Origin: Bellilinea sp034411135 | GTDB lineage: Bacteria > Chloroflexota > Anaerolineae > Anaerolineales > Anaerolineaceae | Length of the DNA stretch: 64,000 bases | Reading direction: 5' to 3' | Assembly (NCBI GenBank): GCA_034411135.1 | Contig: DAOUMN010000003.1 | Span: forward strand, 1-64,000 | Part shown: positions 50,682 through 59,089 of the stretch, one piece after another | Layout of the letters: every line of letters starts with the position of its first letter | How positions within the stretch are numbered: position 1 is the first letter of the stretch | Notes under the pieces: generated by a model | What the model saw: the letters and a program-made list of their open reading frames with translations, nothing else | What the model was told of the DNA's origin: nothing | Databases searched by the model: none | Program-made: the position numbers and the translations under genes

Positions 50682-53600
50682 TTGGTTGATCTTCAGTTCC
50701 CTCCAGCGTTTTTTATTCTCCTTGCGGCGGGTTCTTCTACCGCTGTGCTGGTGGTTTTTGTTGCCCGCCGCCGGATGGTGCCGGCTTCCAACGCCTTATT
50801 GTTACTGCTGGCGGCGTGCACTTACTGGTCGCTGAGCTACGCGCTGCAAACCGTGATAACCGACCTGACCTGGAAAACGCGGGTGGATACAGCCATCAAC
50901 CTGGGAATTGTGATCGTTCCGGCAGCCTGGCTCACCTTTACGCTGGATTACACCGGTATTTCACGGCGCTGCAACCGCCGCAATTATGCCTGGCTTGCGC
51001 TGGAGCCGCTGTTGGTAATAATTTCCATCCTCACCAACGACCAGCATTACCTTTACTATGCTTCACCTCAGCGTCCCTGGGCGCAGATTGATGGCAACAT
51101 CTATTTCACCCTGGATGCCGGACCACTCTTCTGGGCACATACTGCCTATTCTTACGCGTTGATCGTGGCTGGTTCGCTGGTGCTGGTGGCGTGGGCGCTG
51201 CGTTCGCGTGGATTGTATCGCGCCCAGGTGTTTACCCTGGTCAGCGCTGCCCTGATTCCCTTGGGCGCCAACCTGCTTACTATGATCGCCCCAGTGCTTG
51301 GCTGGAAGGTGATGATCGACCTGACGCCGATCTTCTTTTCCACCAGCGGTGTGCTGCTGGCAGCGGCGTTCTTCCGCTTTCGCCTGCTCAACATCACCCC
51401 GCTGGCGCGCGACTTGCTGGTCGAGATGCTCGAAGACAGCCTGATCGTGCTGGATGATGAAAACCGCGTGGTGGATATTAACCCGGCGGCGTGCCGCCTG
51501 TTCGACGTCTTTCCGGAAAACGTCATCGGCAAGCCGGTCAGGGAGATGATGGGAGCATTGCTGCCCTTTGCCCGACCGTTCACCCATACGGTCGAAACCC
51601 ACCAGGTAATCGAGCTGCCCTTTAAGGGTGAAATGCGCGCCTTTGATTTGCGCATCTCCCCGGTTGCGCCGCCGCGCAGCGCCCGCAGCGGGCGCATGGT
51701 GCTGCTGCGTGAGATCAGCGCTGTGCACCGCGCGCAAAAAGCACTGGAACAATCCGAGGCGCGCTATCGCAAATTGATTCAATCCTCGCCGGACGCAATC
51801 TTTGTACTGGATTCACAGGGCATTCTGTTATTAGCCAACCCGGTGGCGCTCAAACTGTTCGACCTCTCGCTGGTGCATCTGGAGATGCGCATGGCGTTGA
51901 GCAAGCTGATGGCTGAGGATGAGCGCGATGTGCTGACTTCCGCGCTGCTTACCGCGCTGGAGAGCGGCGTTCCACAGCACATCCAAATCACTGCGGTGGC
52001 GTGGGATGGTCACCGCTTTCCAGTGGAAATGAGCCTTGCGCCGGTTTCCTATCCCAACCAGCCGGTCGAGGAGGTGTTGTGCATTCTGCGCGATGTGACC
52101 ATGCGCAAACGCAATGAGGAAAACCTGCTGCGCGCGGCGGAAAATGAACGCCAGAACCGCGAGGTGGCGGACGCCCTGCGTGAGATTGGCATGGCGCTCA
52201 GCGCCAGCCTGGACCTGGATGACGTTCTCGACACCATGCTGGTGCAGATGGCGCGGGTCATCCCGTATGATTCGGGCAATATCACCTTGCTGGAGAAGGG
52301 CATGGCGGTAATTGCCCGCAGCCGGGGGTATGACCAGTTCGGCGAAGAGGTGACCCATTATGTTCACCAGTACGTCTTTGACATCGAGCATACCGAAAAT
52401 TTCCGCTGGATGCTGGAAAACCGCCGCTCGTTAATCATCCAGGATACGCATGCCTACCCCGGCTGGGTTACCCTGGAAGTCACCCGTTACATTCAATCCT
52501 GGGTTGGCGCACCAATCATCGTCAACGATGCGGTGATCGGCTTCTTTTCGCTGGATAAAAAGGAAGTCAATTTCTACCGCCCGGAACACGCCCGCATCCT
52601 CGAACTGTTCGCTGCCCAGGCAGGGCAGGCGTTTCACAATGCCCGCCTGTACCGTGAAAGCCGCCAATTGTTGCGCCGCGAACGCCAGTTGAACGAGATT
52701 ATGCGCGAGTTCGGTGCCACGCTGGACATCGATCATCTGCTCAACATGGTGCTGCAGCGCGGCTGCGAACTGTTCGAGGCAGATTTCGGTCTGCTTGGCT
52801 TGATCAACGCCGCTGGTGATGCGGTTGAGGTCAATCACATCTTTCACCCGCAGCGCGACCGTTTCCAAAAGGTGCTGCCCAAGGGCACCGGCTTGACCTG
52901 GGAGGTGATCGAAAGCGGGCAGCCGCTGCTGGTGGCGGATTATTTTCAGCACCCCAAGGCGGTTCAATCGCTGCGCGAATTCGGCGTTCAATCCATGCTG
53001 ATGGCACCGCTGCAAAGCGGCGGGGTTACCCTGGGCATCCTGGCTTTTTACCAGACTAACACCCAACGGCACTTCTACGAAAGCGACCTGCCATTGATGG
53101 TTTCGGTCAGCAATCAGGCGGCAGCCGCCATTCAAAACGCACGCCTGCTGGCGGAATCGCGCCGCCGTGCCGAGGAAGCCGAAACCCTGCAACAGGCTTC
53201 CGCGGCGGTATCCTCCGCGCTCAAGCTGGAGCAGGTGCTCGACATGGTGCTGGAGAATCTCTCCAAAGTGGTACCGTACGATTCGTGTGCCTTGTTCCTG
53301 GTGGAGGAGGACTGGCTGCGCGTGGTAGCGGCGCGCGGCTTCCCGCACCCCGACCGGGTGATCGGCAAGACCTTTACTGCCCGCGATGAACTGCTCTGGC
53401 AGAGCATGAACACCAAACAGCCTATTATTCTTTTGGATGCGCAGAGCGACCCACGTTTCAAGAAATGGGGGGACGCCGAGCACGTGCATTCCTGGATGGG
53501 TGTGCCGCTGATCAAGCGCGATATTGGCATTGGTTTCCTGACCATCGATCACCGCCAGCCCAACCTCTACAACGACAACCACGCCAAACTTGCCCTGGCG

Positions 53601-54206
53601 TTTGCCAACCAGGCTGCCACGGCGATCGAAAATGCGCGCCTGTTCGAATCGATCCAGCGCATGGCAGTAGCGGACCCGCTGACCGGTTTGTTCAACCGGC
53701 GGCATTTCTTCGAACTTGCGGCGCGTGAGTACTACCGCGCCCGGCGCTACGGCAAGATGCTCTCGGTGGTGATGATCGACGTGGATGATCTCAAAAAGGT
53801 GAACGATACCTACGGTCACCTGGCAGGCGACCGGCTGATTCTGTTCATCAGCGAGCAGTGCCGCCAGCAATTGCGCAAAGCCGACCTGGCGGCTCGTTTC
53901 GGCGGCGACGAGTTTATCTTAATGCTGCCCGAAACCGACCTGGAGCAGGCGCTGCAAGTGGCACGGCGCATCCGCGATTCGGTGACCGGCGGCGTTCAAG
54001 CGGCGGGTATTGGGATTGTTCCCGCCGGTATCAGCGTGGGGGTCAGCACCATCGACCCAACCTGCACCTCACTGGAGATGCTGGTCAACCGCGCCGACCA
54101 GGCGCTCTACACCGCCAAGCAAAGGAGCAAAAACCAGGTCTGCGCCTGGTTGGACGGGCAGGTGCGCTCGTTCACCACCGACCAACTGCGCCTGGACGCG
54201 GAGTGA
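50682..54206 (+). CDS. Diguanylate cyclase with 7TM, PAS and GAF sensor domains
   Basis: An 1174-residue membrane sensor. Seven helices fill 5-228 (histidine-kinase N-terminal 7TM type). Two PAS-like domains follow (about 240-350 and 362-480), then three GAF domains (about 500-665, 675-835, 845-1000) joined by helical linkers. The C-terminal GGDEF domain has an intact GGDEF (1074-1078) and an RxxD inhibitory site (1065-1068), so it should make c-di-GMP with product feedback. Start TTG 50682 follows -10 TATAAT (50662-50667). No partner gene is adjacent. Confidence 0.9.
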   Translation: MVDLQFPPAFFILLAAGSSTAVLVVFVARRRMVPASNALLLLLAACTYWSLSYALQTVITDLTWKTRVDTAINLGIVIVPAAWLTFTLDYTGISRRCNRRNYAWLALEPLLVIISILTNDQHYLYYASPQRPWAQIDGNIYFTLDAGPLFWAHTAYSYALIVAGSLVLVAWALRSRGLYRAQVFTLVSAALIPLGANLLTMIAPVLGWKVMIDLTPIFFSTSGVLLAAAFFRFRLLNITPLARDLLVEMLEDSLIVLDDENRVVDINPAACRLFDVFPENVIGKPVREMMGALLPFARPFTHTVETHQVIELPFKGEMRAFDLRISPVAPPRSARSGRMVLLREISAVHRAQKALEQSEARYRKLIQSSPDAIFVLDSQGILLLANPVALKLFDLSLVHLEMRMALSKLMAEDERDVLTSALLTALESGVPQHIQITAVAWDGHRFPVEMSLAPVSYPNQPVEEVLCILRDVTMRKRNEENLLRAAENERQNREVADALREIGMALSASLDLDDVLDTMLVQMARVIPYDSGNITLLEKGMAVIARSRGYDQFGEEVTHYVHQYVFDIEHTENFRWMLENRRSLIIQDTHAYPGWVTLEVTRYIQSWVGAPIIVNDAVIGFFSLDKKEVNFYRPEHARILELFAAQAGQAFHNARLYRESRQLLRRERQLNEIMREFGATLDIDHLLNMVLQRGCELFEADFGLLGLINAAGDAVEVNHIFHPQRDRFQKVLPKGTGLTWEVIESGQPLLVADYFQHPKAVQSLREFGVQSMLMAPLQSGGVTLGILAFYQTNTQRHFYESDLPLMVSVSNQAAAAIQNARLLAESRRRAEEAETLQQASAAVSSALKLEQVLDMVLENLSKVVPYDSCALFLVEEDWLRVVAARGFPHPDRVIGKTFTARDELLWQSMNTKQPIILLDAQSDPRFKKWGDAEHVHSWMGVPLIKRDIGIGFLTIDHRQPNLYNDNHAKLALAFANQAATAIENARLFESIQRMAVADPLTGLFNRRHFFELAAREYYRARRYGKMLSVVMIDVDDLKKVNDTYGHLAGDRLILFISEQCRQQLRKADLAARFGGDEFILMLPETDLEQALQVARRIRDSVTGGVQAAGIGIVPAGISVGVSTIDPTCTSLEMLVNRADQALYTAKQRSKNQVCAWLDGQVRSFTTDQLRLDAE

Positions 54207-54212
54207 GCGCAT

Positions 54213-54749
54213 TCAGCGCTTCGCCGCCGGGCGGGTCAGCCCCATGATAACCCCCAGAACCAGCGACCAGGCAGCTGCCAGTCCGACCTGCACCTCCACC
54301 GGCATCAGGAAGGTGAGCGTGTGGGCAGGTATCCAGAACCAGATCAGCGTGCCCCAGGCACGGGTGATGCCGGCAAAACCCTTCTGTCCAAGGATCAGGT
54401 TGTCCTCCAGGCGGTGAAACGCCATCATCTGTGGACCAAAGAAGGTGTTGGTCAACACTGAGACAGCCAGCGCCCAGCCGAAGCCCTGTCCGAAGAACGC
54501 CGGCAGCAGTTGATGATCGACCAAAGCGCGGGTGAAGCCGCGCATGCCGGTAAAGCCATATTTGATGATCACGCCGAGCAGCGCCCAGGCGAACATCTTG
54601 GCAATCACCTGCCAGGCATTGCCCGGCAGGGCAGGCTTGCGCTGCTGGATGCTGGTGGAGAGGATTTCGCCCAGGGTGCCCAACACGGCAAACTGCACCG
54701 CCGCCGAAAGAATGGGATAGGTGGTAACCCAATACAGGTAAATGTCCAT
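54213..54749 (-). CDS. Mpv17/PMP22-like membrane protein next to heliorhodopsin
   Basis: A 178-residue protein with four hydrophobic segments. Its pattern fits the Mpv17/PMP22 family: YPILSAAVQFAVLGTLGE at the start, TFFGPQMMAFHRLEDNL in the middle and LIWFWIPAHTLTFLMP then VQVGLAAAWSLVLG near the end, matching the family's W-x-W-P ... F-x-x-P ... W block loosely. In eukaryotes this family forms channels in organelle membranes; bacterial roles are unknown. It lies 264 bases downstream of the heliorhodopsin gene on the same strand. ATG 54749 or TTG 54761 may start it. Confidence 0.65.
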   Translation of the reverse strand: MDIYLYWVTTYPILSAAVQFAVLGTLGEILSTSIQQRKPALPGNAWQVIAKMFAWALLGVIIKYGFTGMRGFTRALVDHQLLPAFFGQGFGWALAVSVLTNTFFGPQMMAFHRLEDNLILGQKGFAGITRAWGTLIWFWIPAHTLTFLMPVEVQVGLAAAWSLVLGVIMGLTRPAAKR

Positions 54750-54902
54750 GCCGTCTCGCAATGGGGGGGAGGGATGGGCGGCTGCGACCGCCAGGCTTGA
54801 TTGTACCGCGAATGCCGGTTTTTGTCCGCCGTCCGGACACGTGCCTTGTGGTTCGGCACACGGTCATCGGGGTTTGGCGGGCTCACCATGCGCCCTTGCG
54901 GG

Positions 54903-54929
54903 TATACCGAGCTTGCCGAGATGCACCGG
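54903..54929. repeat. Dispersed palindromic repeat copy
   Basis: TATACCGAGCTTGCCGAG then ATGCACCGG, a copy of the family. It lies between the heliorhodopsin and Mpv17-like genes. Confidence 0.65.
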
Positions 54930-54940
54930 CAGAATCAAAT

Positions 54941-54982
54941 CGCCCGTTCGCGGCTTTGGCTGGCTCAGACTGCGAACGGGCG
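54941..54982. repeat. Inverted repeat downstream of heliorhodopsin
   Basis: An 11-bp perfect inverted repeat (CGCCCGTTCGC at 54941-54951, partner 54972-54982) with a 20-base loop. There is no T run, so termination is uncertain. It could separate the heliorhodopsin and Mpv17-like messages or stabilise a shared one. Confidence 0.5.
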
Positions 54983-55005
54983 GCAGCAAGTCGAAGGTCT
55001 CTGGC

Positions 55006-55025
55006 GCGCCGGTTTAAACCGGCGC
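55006..55025. repeat. 20-bp perfect palindrome over the heliorhodopsin stop codon
   Basis: GCGCCGGTTTAAACCGGCGC. The stop codon of the heliorhodopsin gene (55014-55016) lies in its centre. Confidence 0.75.
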
Positions 55026-55811
55026 TAACGTCCCGGCAAAGATCAGCCATGCCAGCACTGTCTTGGCGGACAGGCTTAGCACAATGTAAAAGCGCTCGCC
55101 GAACAGGTAATCCTTCCAGGGTCCCACCTTCTTGTATTGCAACACCATGTTGAGAGCAAAGATGTTGAAGAAGACGAACAGGGTTGGGATGATGGCGTAC
55201 ACAAAATCGGGTGGTTTGGCTTCGCCAGAATTGATTGCGCCGAGGAAGTACATCATAATGACGATCCAGGGTATGATGCCCGCAACACAGCCATAAATGA
55301 AAGCCGTCCAATCGGTTTTGCGGGTGTATTGGTTGTGATACTCCATCATGATGCCGAACAGGTTCATGGTGGCATTGATGCCGAAGATCAGAATGATACC
55401 GCCCAGATCCCACAGACCGGTCAGCATGCCGATCAGCACGATCATCAAAGACGAGCTGAGCGCGTATTCGTAGAAGCGGATGGGATTCATCCCCTTTTTC
55501 AGATTGGCAACGTAGCGCCCGTAGCCGATGGTGGACAGGTAGAAATGCGCCACAGCCGAGATGAGCAGGAACGCCGCCACAGCCGGTCCAAAGCGCAGTT
55601 CATACAGCAGCTGCGGGTTGGGGCTGAGCAAGCGGGTGGCAAGGTCAAAATTGAGGTAATTGGTAAAGATGGGGTAGGTAGTGTCGTTGCTGACCAGGAT
55701 CATGAAAATGCCCTGCACCAGGTGCAGGAAACCCATGATCAGGTTGAAACGCCGCAATCCGGCGAACTTGCGCTCCTCGGAGGCTTCGGGCTGGGGTTGT
55801 GCGGATGACAT
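55014..55811 (-). CDS. Heliorhodopsin
   Basis: A 265-residue seven-helix retinal protein of the heliorhodopsin family, which sits with inverted topology and acts as a slow-cycling light sensor or enzyme regulator rather than a pump in most cases studied. Seen here: FNLIMGFLHLVQG, RFYEYALSSSLMIVLIGML with counterion E115, NATMNLFGIMMEYHN, then VLQYKKVGPWKDYLFGER and SLSAKTVLAW with the retinal Lys250. The conserved His of helices A and B match H30 and H89. Start ATG 55811 has GAGGAG upstream. An Mpv17-like gene follows on the same strand. Confidence 0.95.
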   Translation of the reverse strand: MSSAQPQPEASEERKFAGLRRFNLIMGFLHLVQGIFMILVSNDTTYPIFTNYLNFDLATRLLSPNPQLLYELRFGPAVAAFLLISAVAHFYLSTIGYGRYVANLKKGMNPIRFYEYALSSSLMIVLIGMLTGLWDLGGIILIFGINATMNLFGIMMEYHNQYTRKTDWTAFIYGCVAGIIPWIVIMMYFLGAINSGEAKPPDFVYAIIPTLFVFFNIFALNMVLQYKKVGPWKDYLFGERFYIVLSLSAKTVLAWLIFAGTLAPV

Positions 55812-55903
55812 AATCAGTTCTCCTCGAAAAATGGTTTGGATGATTCGGATGAACACCGCCGGGCAAAATCCGATTGACGATGGGTTTGAATTGTGCGCCC
55901 GAC

Positions 55904-55980
55904 TTGTACACCGTGTCCTGTACAGTATAGCGAACACCGCGTTTAAAAACTATACATATACTGTGCAAACATTATACAAA
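55904..55980 (-). promoter_or_regulatory. Regulatory region upstream of heliorhodopsin
   Basis: The 376-base gap 55812-56187 holds repeated TGTACA/TGTATA-like half-sites: CTTGTACA (55903-55910), CCTGTACAG (55917-55925), TATACATATA (55951-55960) and TATACAA (55973-55979). On the minus strand TTGTAT (55974-55979) and TATAGT (55949-55954) are 19 bases apart, the long spacing seen at MerR-activated promoters. Half-sites of this kind are known for MerR-type light regulators, but no such gene is in the window, so this is a weak guess. The repeat copy 56105-56131 also lies in the gap. Confidence 0.35.
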
Positions 55981-56104
55981 ACTTGCCTCGCTATTCATGC
56001 GGCGCGATGACATAAACCGGCATGTCGCTGCGAGGGGTTTCCCCCACGACGAAGCAGCCTGCCTCCAGGTGGGAAATTGCCCGTTCGCAGGGTGGGCTTG
56101 CCAG

Positions 56105-56131
56105 TACACCGAGCTTGCCGAAGTGCACCGG
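56105..56131. repeat. Dispersed palindromic repeat copy
   Basis: TACACCGAGCTTGCCGAAG then TGCACCGG, a copy of the family, 57 bases upstream of the ccrM-like gene. Confidence 0.65.
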
Positions 56132-56175
56132 AGGCCGCAATTTTTCCTTCGGCGGAACGCTGGACGGATTTCAGG

Positions 56176-56181
56176 TACAAT
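56176..56181 (+). promoter_or_regulatory. -10 box of a leaderless ccrM-like gene
   Basis: TACAAT, 6 bases before ATG 56188; no SD sequence between. Confidence 0.5.
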
Positions 56182-56187
56182 TAACCT

Positions 56188-57285
56188 ATGTCCGTCTTGC
56201 CCCTCGACCAGGTCATCGAAGGCGATTGCGTCCAGGTGCTCGCCAGCCTGCCGCCCGATTCGATTGACCTGGTTTTTGCCGACCCGCCCTACAACCTGCA
56301 GCTGCGCCAGGAACTGCACCGCCCCAACCAGACGCGCGTGGCGGGGGTCAACGATGAATGGGACCAGTTCGATGACTTTTCCACCTACGATGCCTTCACC
56401 ATTACCTGGCTGGCAGCCTGCCGGCGAGTGCTCAAGCCCGGTGGCACACTGTGGGTGATCGGCAGTTACCACAACATCTACCGCGTCGGCTATCACCTGC
56501 AAAACCTGGGCTACTGGATACTCAACGACATTGTCTGGATTAAGACCAACCCGATGCCCAATTTTCGCGGCGTGCGCTTCACCAACGCCCACGAAACGCT
56601 GATCTGGGCGCTCAAAGAGCGCGGGCAGCCCTATACCTTCAATCACCACGCCATGAAAGCGCTCAACGACGACCTGCAAATGCGCAGCGACTGGCAGCTG
56701 CCGATCTGCTCTGGCGGCGAGCGCCTGCGCGAAAACGGGATCAAGGCACACTCCACCCAAAAGCCGCGCGCGCTGCTTTACCGCATCCTGCTGGCGGCAT
56801 CCAATCCGGGTGACGTGATTCTCGACCCGTTTTTCGGCAGTGGCACCAGCGGGGAGGTGGCAGCCTGGCTTGGGCGGCGCTGGATCGGCATCGAACGCGA
56901 TCCGCATTACGTTGCGCTTGCCCGCCGCCGTCTGGAAAACGCCCCGGCTGCCCCGCCGCGCACGCTTACCCACCCCAATCCACGCCGCGAGCCGCGACTG
57001 CCGTTCGGCGCACTGCTGGAACACGGGCTGCTGCACGCCGGGCAGACGCTCTACTACGCTGCCCGCCCCGATTTAACCGCCCTCGTGCTGGCGGACGGGC
57101 GAGTCGAGTATAATGGAAACCGCGGCTCGATCCATCAAATTGCACGCCTGCTTGACCGCGTACCCGGTAACGGCTGGCAACAGTGGTATTACCAGGATGC
57201 GCACAGCGGACAACTTCGCCCTATTGACCAGTTGCGCCAGCAGTTGAAATCCATTCTATTTCACACAGGAGAGGATGAAGGATGA
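56188..57285 (+). CDS. ccrM: CcrM-type adenine-N6 DNA methyltransferase (GANTC class)
   Basis: A 365-residue beta-class methyltransferase. The catalytic DPPY is at 32-35 (ADPPYNLQLR), and the SAM motif DPFFGSGTSGE at 213-223. The segments WVIGSYHNIYRVG, NPMPNFRGVRFTNAHETL and QMRSDWQLPICSGGERL follow the CcrM/HinfI pattern closely, so the target is probably GANTC. Residues 271-360 form the C-terminal RAMA-type domain that CcrM needs for DNA binding. No restriction enzyme gene is beside it, so it is an orphan. It overlaps pepF by 4 bases. Confidence 0.88.
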   Translation: MSVLPLDQVIEGDCVQVLASLPPDSIDLVFADPPYNLQLRQELHRPNQTRVAGVNDEWDQFDDFSTYDAFTITWLAACRRVLKPGGTLWVIGSYHNIYRVGYHLQNLGYWILNDIVWIKTNPMPNFRGVRFTNAHETLIWALKERGQPYTFNHHAMKALNDDLQMRSDWQLPICSGGERLRENGIKAHSTQKPRALLYRILLAASNPGDVILDPFFGSGTSGEVAAWLGRRWIGIERDPHYVALARRRLENAPAAPPRTLTHPNPRREPRLPFGALLEHGLLHAGQTLYYAARPDLTALVLADGRVEYNGNRGSIHQIARLLDRVPGNGWQQWYYQDAHSGQLRPIDQLRQQLKSILFHTGEDEG

Positions 57286-59069
57286 CCACAACCGATATGC
57301 GTTACCAGCAAACCCGCTGGAGCCTGGCAGACCTCTTTCCCGCCCCCGAAAGCAGCCAGCTGGAAAGTGCCTTCCAACAGTTGGATGACAAGGTCGCGGA
57401 GTTCGAGAATTACCGTGAACGCCTGCATGAGGATATTTCCACCGGTGAATTTTTGACCATCCTCAAGAGTCTAGAGGAGATTCAAGACCTTGGCGCGCGC
57501 CTGTATGCTTACGCCGGGCTGCTCTTTTCCGAGGACACCCAAAACCAGACTGCCCAAACTCTCACCGCGCGGGTGGAGCAGTTCGTCGCCGATCTGACCA
57601 ACCGCACGCTGTTCTTCAATTTGTGGTGGAAAGACCTGCCCGATGAAACCGCCAGCCAACTGATGGCAGCCTCCGGAGACCTGGAATACTGGCTGGAAGC
57701 CATGCGCCACTTTAAGCCGCACACCCTCAGCGAGCCGGAAGAAAAGGTCGTCAACATTAAGAACGTGACCGGCGTCAACGCGCTGCAAATGCTGTACAGT
57801 TCCATCACCAACCGCTACACCTTCTGCATGACCATCAACGGCGAGGAGAAGGACCTGACCCGCGGCGAATTGATGGTCTATGCGCGCGGCGCCGATGCCG
57901 ACCTGCGCGCGGCTGCCTACCGCGAGTTGTACCGCGTGTACGGCAACGATGGCAGCATCCTTGGACAGATCTACCAGGCGCTGGTGCGCGACTGGCGCAA
58001 CGAGCAGATCAACCTGCGCAAGCACCGCACACCGATTTCGGCGCGCAATTTGGTCAACGACCTGCCGGATGCGGTGGTCGATACTCTGCTAGAGGTCAGC
58101 GCGCGCAATGTGGAGGTATTCCAGCGTTTCTTCCGCCTCAAAGCCCGCTGGCTGGGCATGGCGCGCCTGCGCCGTTACGACATCTACGCACCGGTTGCCA
58201 AAGCCGAGAAGTTCTACGCCTTCGGAGACGCTGCCGCGACTGTCTTCGACGCCTTCCGCGAGTTCGACCCGCGCATCGCCGAAATGGCGCAGCGCGTCTT
58301 TGACGAACAGCACCTGGACAGCGAAGTGCGCAAGGGCAAGCGCGGCGGAGCGTTTTGCTGGGGCGCGGTGCCCTCGCTGACCCCCTGGGTGCTGCTCAAC
58401 TATCAGGGGCGCGCGGACGACATGGCCACCATGGCGCACGAGCTGGGGCATGCCATCCATTCCATGCTGGCTTCGCATCACAGCGTGCTGACCTGGCATT
58501 CCAACCTGCCGCTGGCGGAGACCGCCTCGACCTTTGGCGAGATGCTGCTGATCGACCGCCTGCTGAAGAGCGAGAACGACCCGGCGGTGCGCCGCGACCT
58601 GCTCTTCCGCCAGATCGACGATGCCTATGCCACCATCCAGCGCCAGGTATTCTTTGCGCTGTTCGAACGCGAAGCGCACGAAATGGTGCTGCAGGGCGCC
58701 TCAGTGGATGACCTGGCAAAAGCCTACATGGCAAACCTGCAAACCCAATTCGGTGACGCGGTGGAATTGAGCGACGAGTTCCGCTGGGAATGGGTTTCTA
58801 TCCCGCATATTTACGACGTGCCCTTTTACGTGTACGCCTATGCCTTCGGACAACTGCTGGTTTTCTCGCTTTACCAGCAGTACAAAATGGAAGGGGACGC
58901 CTTCAAGCCGCGCTATTTGAATATACTCTCCACCGGCGGTTCCAAGGCACCCATCAAGGTACTGAGCGAAGCCGGTATCGATGTCAGTCAGGCAGCCTTC
59001 TGGCAGGGCGGCTTCGATTTCATCCGCCAGCAGGTCGAAAAGCTGGAACAACTGCCGATCGAACGTTAA
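57282..59069 (+). CDS. pepF: Oligoendopeptidase F (M3B)
   Basis: A 595-residue cytoplasmic zinc peptidase that cleaves short peptides. The zinc site HELGH is at 386-390 (MAHELGHAIHS), with the downstream Glu in TASTFGEMLL. The N-terminal PepF domain (LFPAPESSQLESAFQQLDDK) is also seen. Length is normal. It could handle peptides imported by the operon at 1.7-9.1 kb. Its start overlaps the ccrM stop (ATGA), so both are cotranslated. Confidence 0.93.
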   Translation: MTTTDMRYQQTRWSLADLFPAPESSQLESAFQQLDDKVAEFENYRERLHEDISTGEFLTILKSLEEIQDLGARLYAYAGLLFSEDTQNQTAQTLTARVEQFVADLTNRTLFFNLWWKDLPDETASQLMAASGDLEYWLEAMRHFKPHTLSEPEEKVVNIKNVTGVNALQMLYSSITNRYTFCMTINGEEKDLTRGELMVYARGADADLRAAAYRELYRVYGNDGSILGQIYQALVRDWRNEQINLRKHRTPISARNLVNDLPDAVVDTLLEVSARNVEVFQRFFRLKARWLGMARLRRYDIYAPVAKAEKFYAFGDAAATVFDAFREFDPRIAEMAQRVFDEQHLDSEVRKGKRGGAFCWGAVPSLTPWVLLNYQGRADDMATMAHELGHAIHSMLASHHSVLTWHSNLPLAETASTFGEMLLIDRLLKSENDPAVRRDLLFRQIDDAYATIQRQVFFALFEREAHEMVLQGASVDDLAKAYMANLQTQFGDAVELSDEFRWEWVSIPHIYDVPFYVYAYAFGQLLVFSLYQQYKMEGDAFKPRYLNILSTGGSKAPIKVLSEAGIDVSQAAFWQGGFDFIRQQVEKLEQLPIER

Positions 59070-59089
59070 GAACTCTACCAGGAGTCTCT

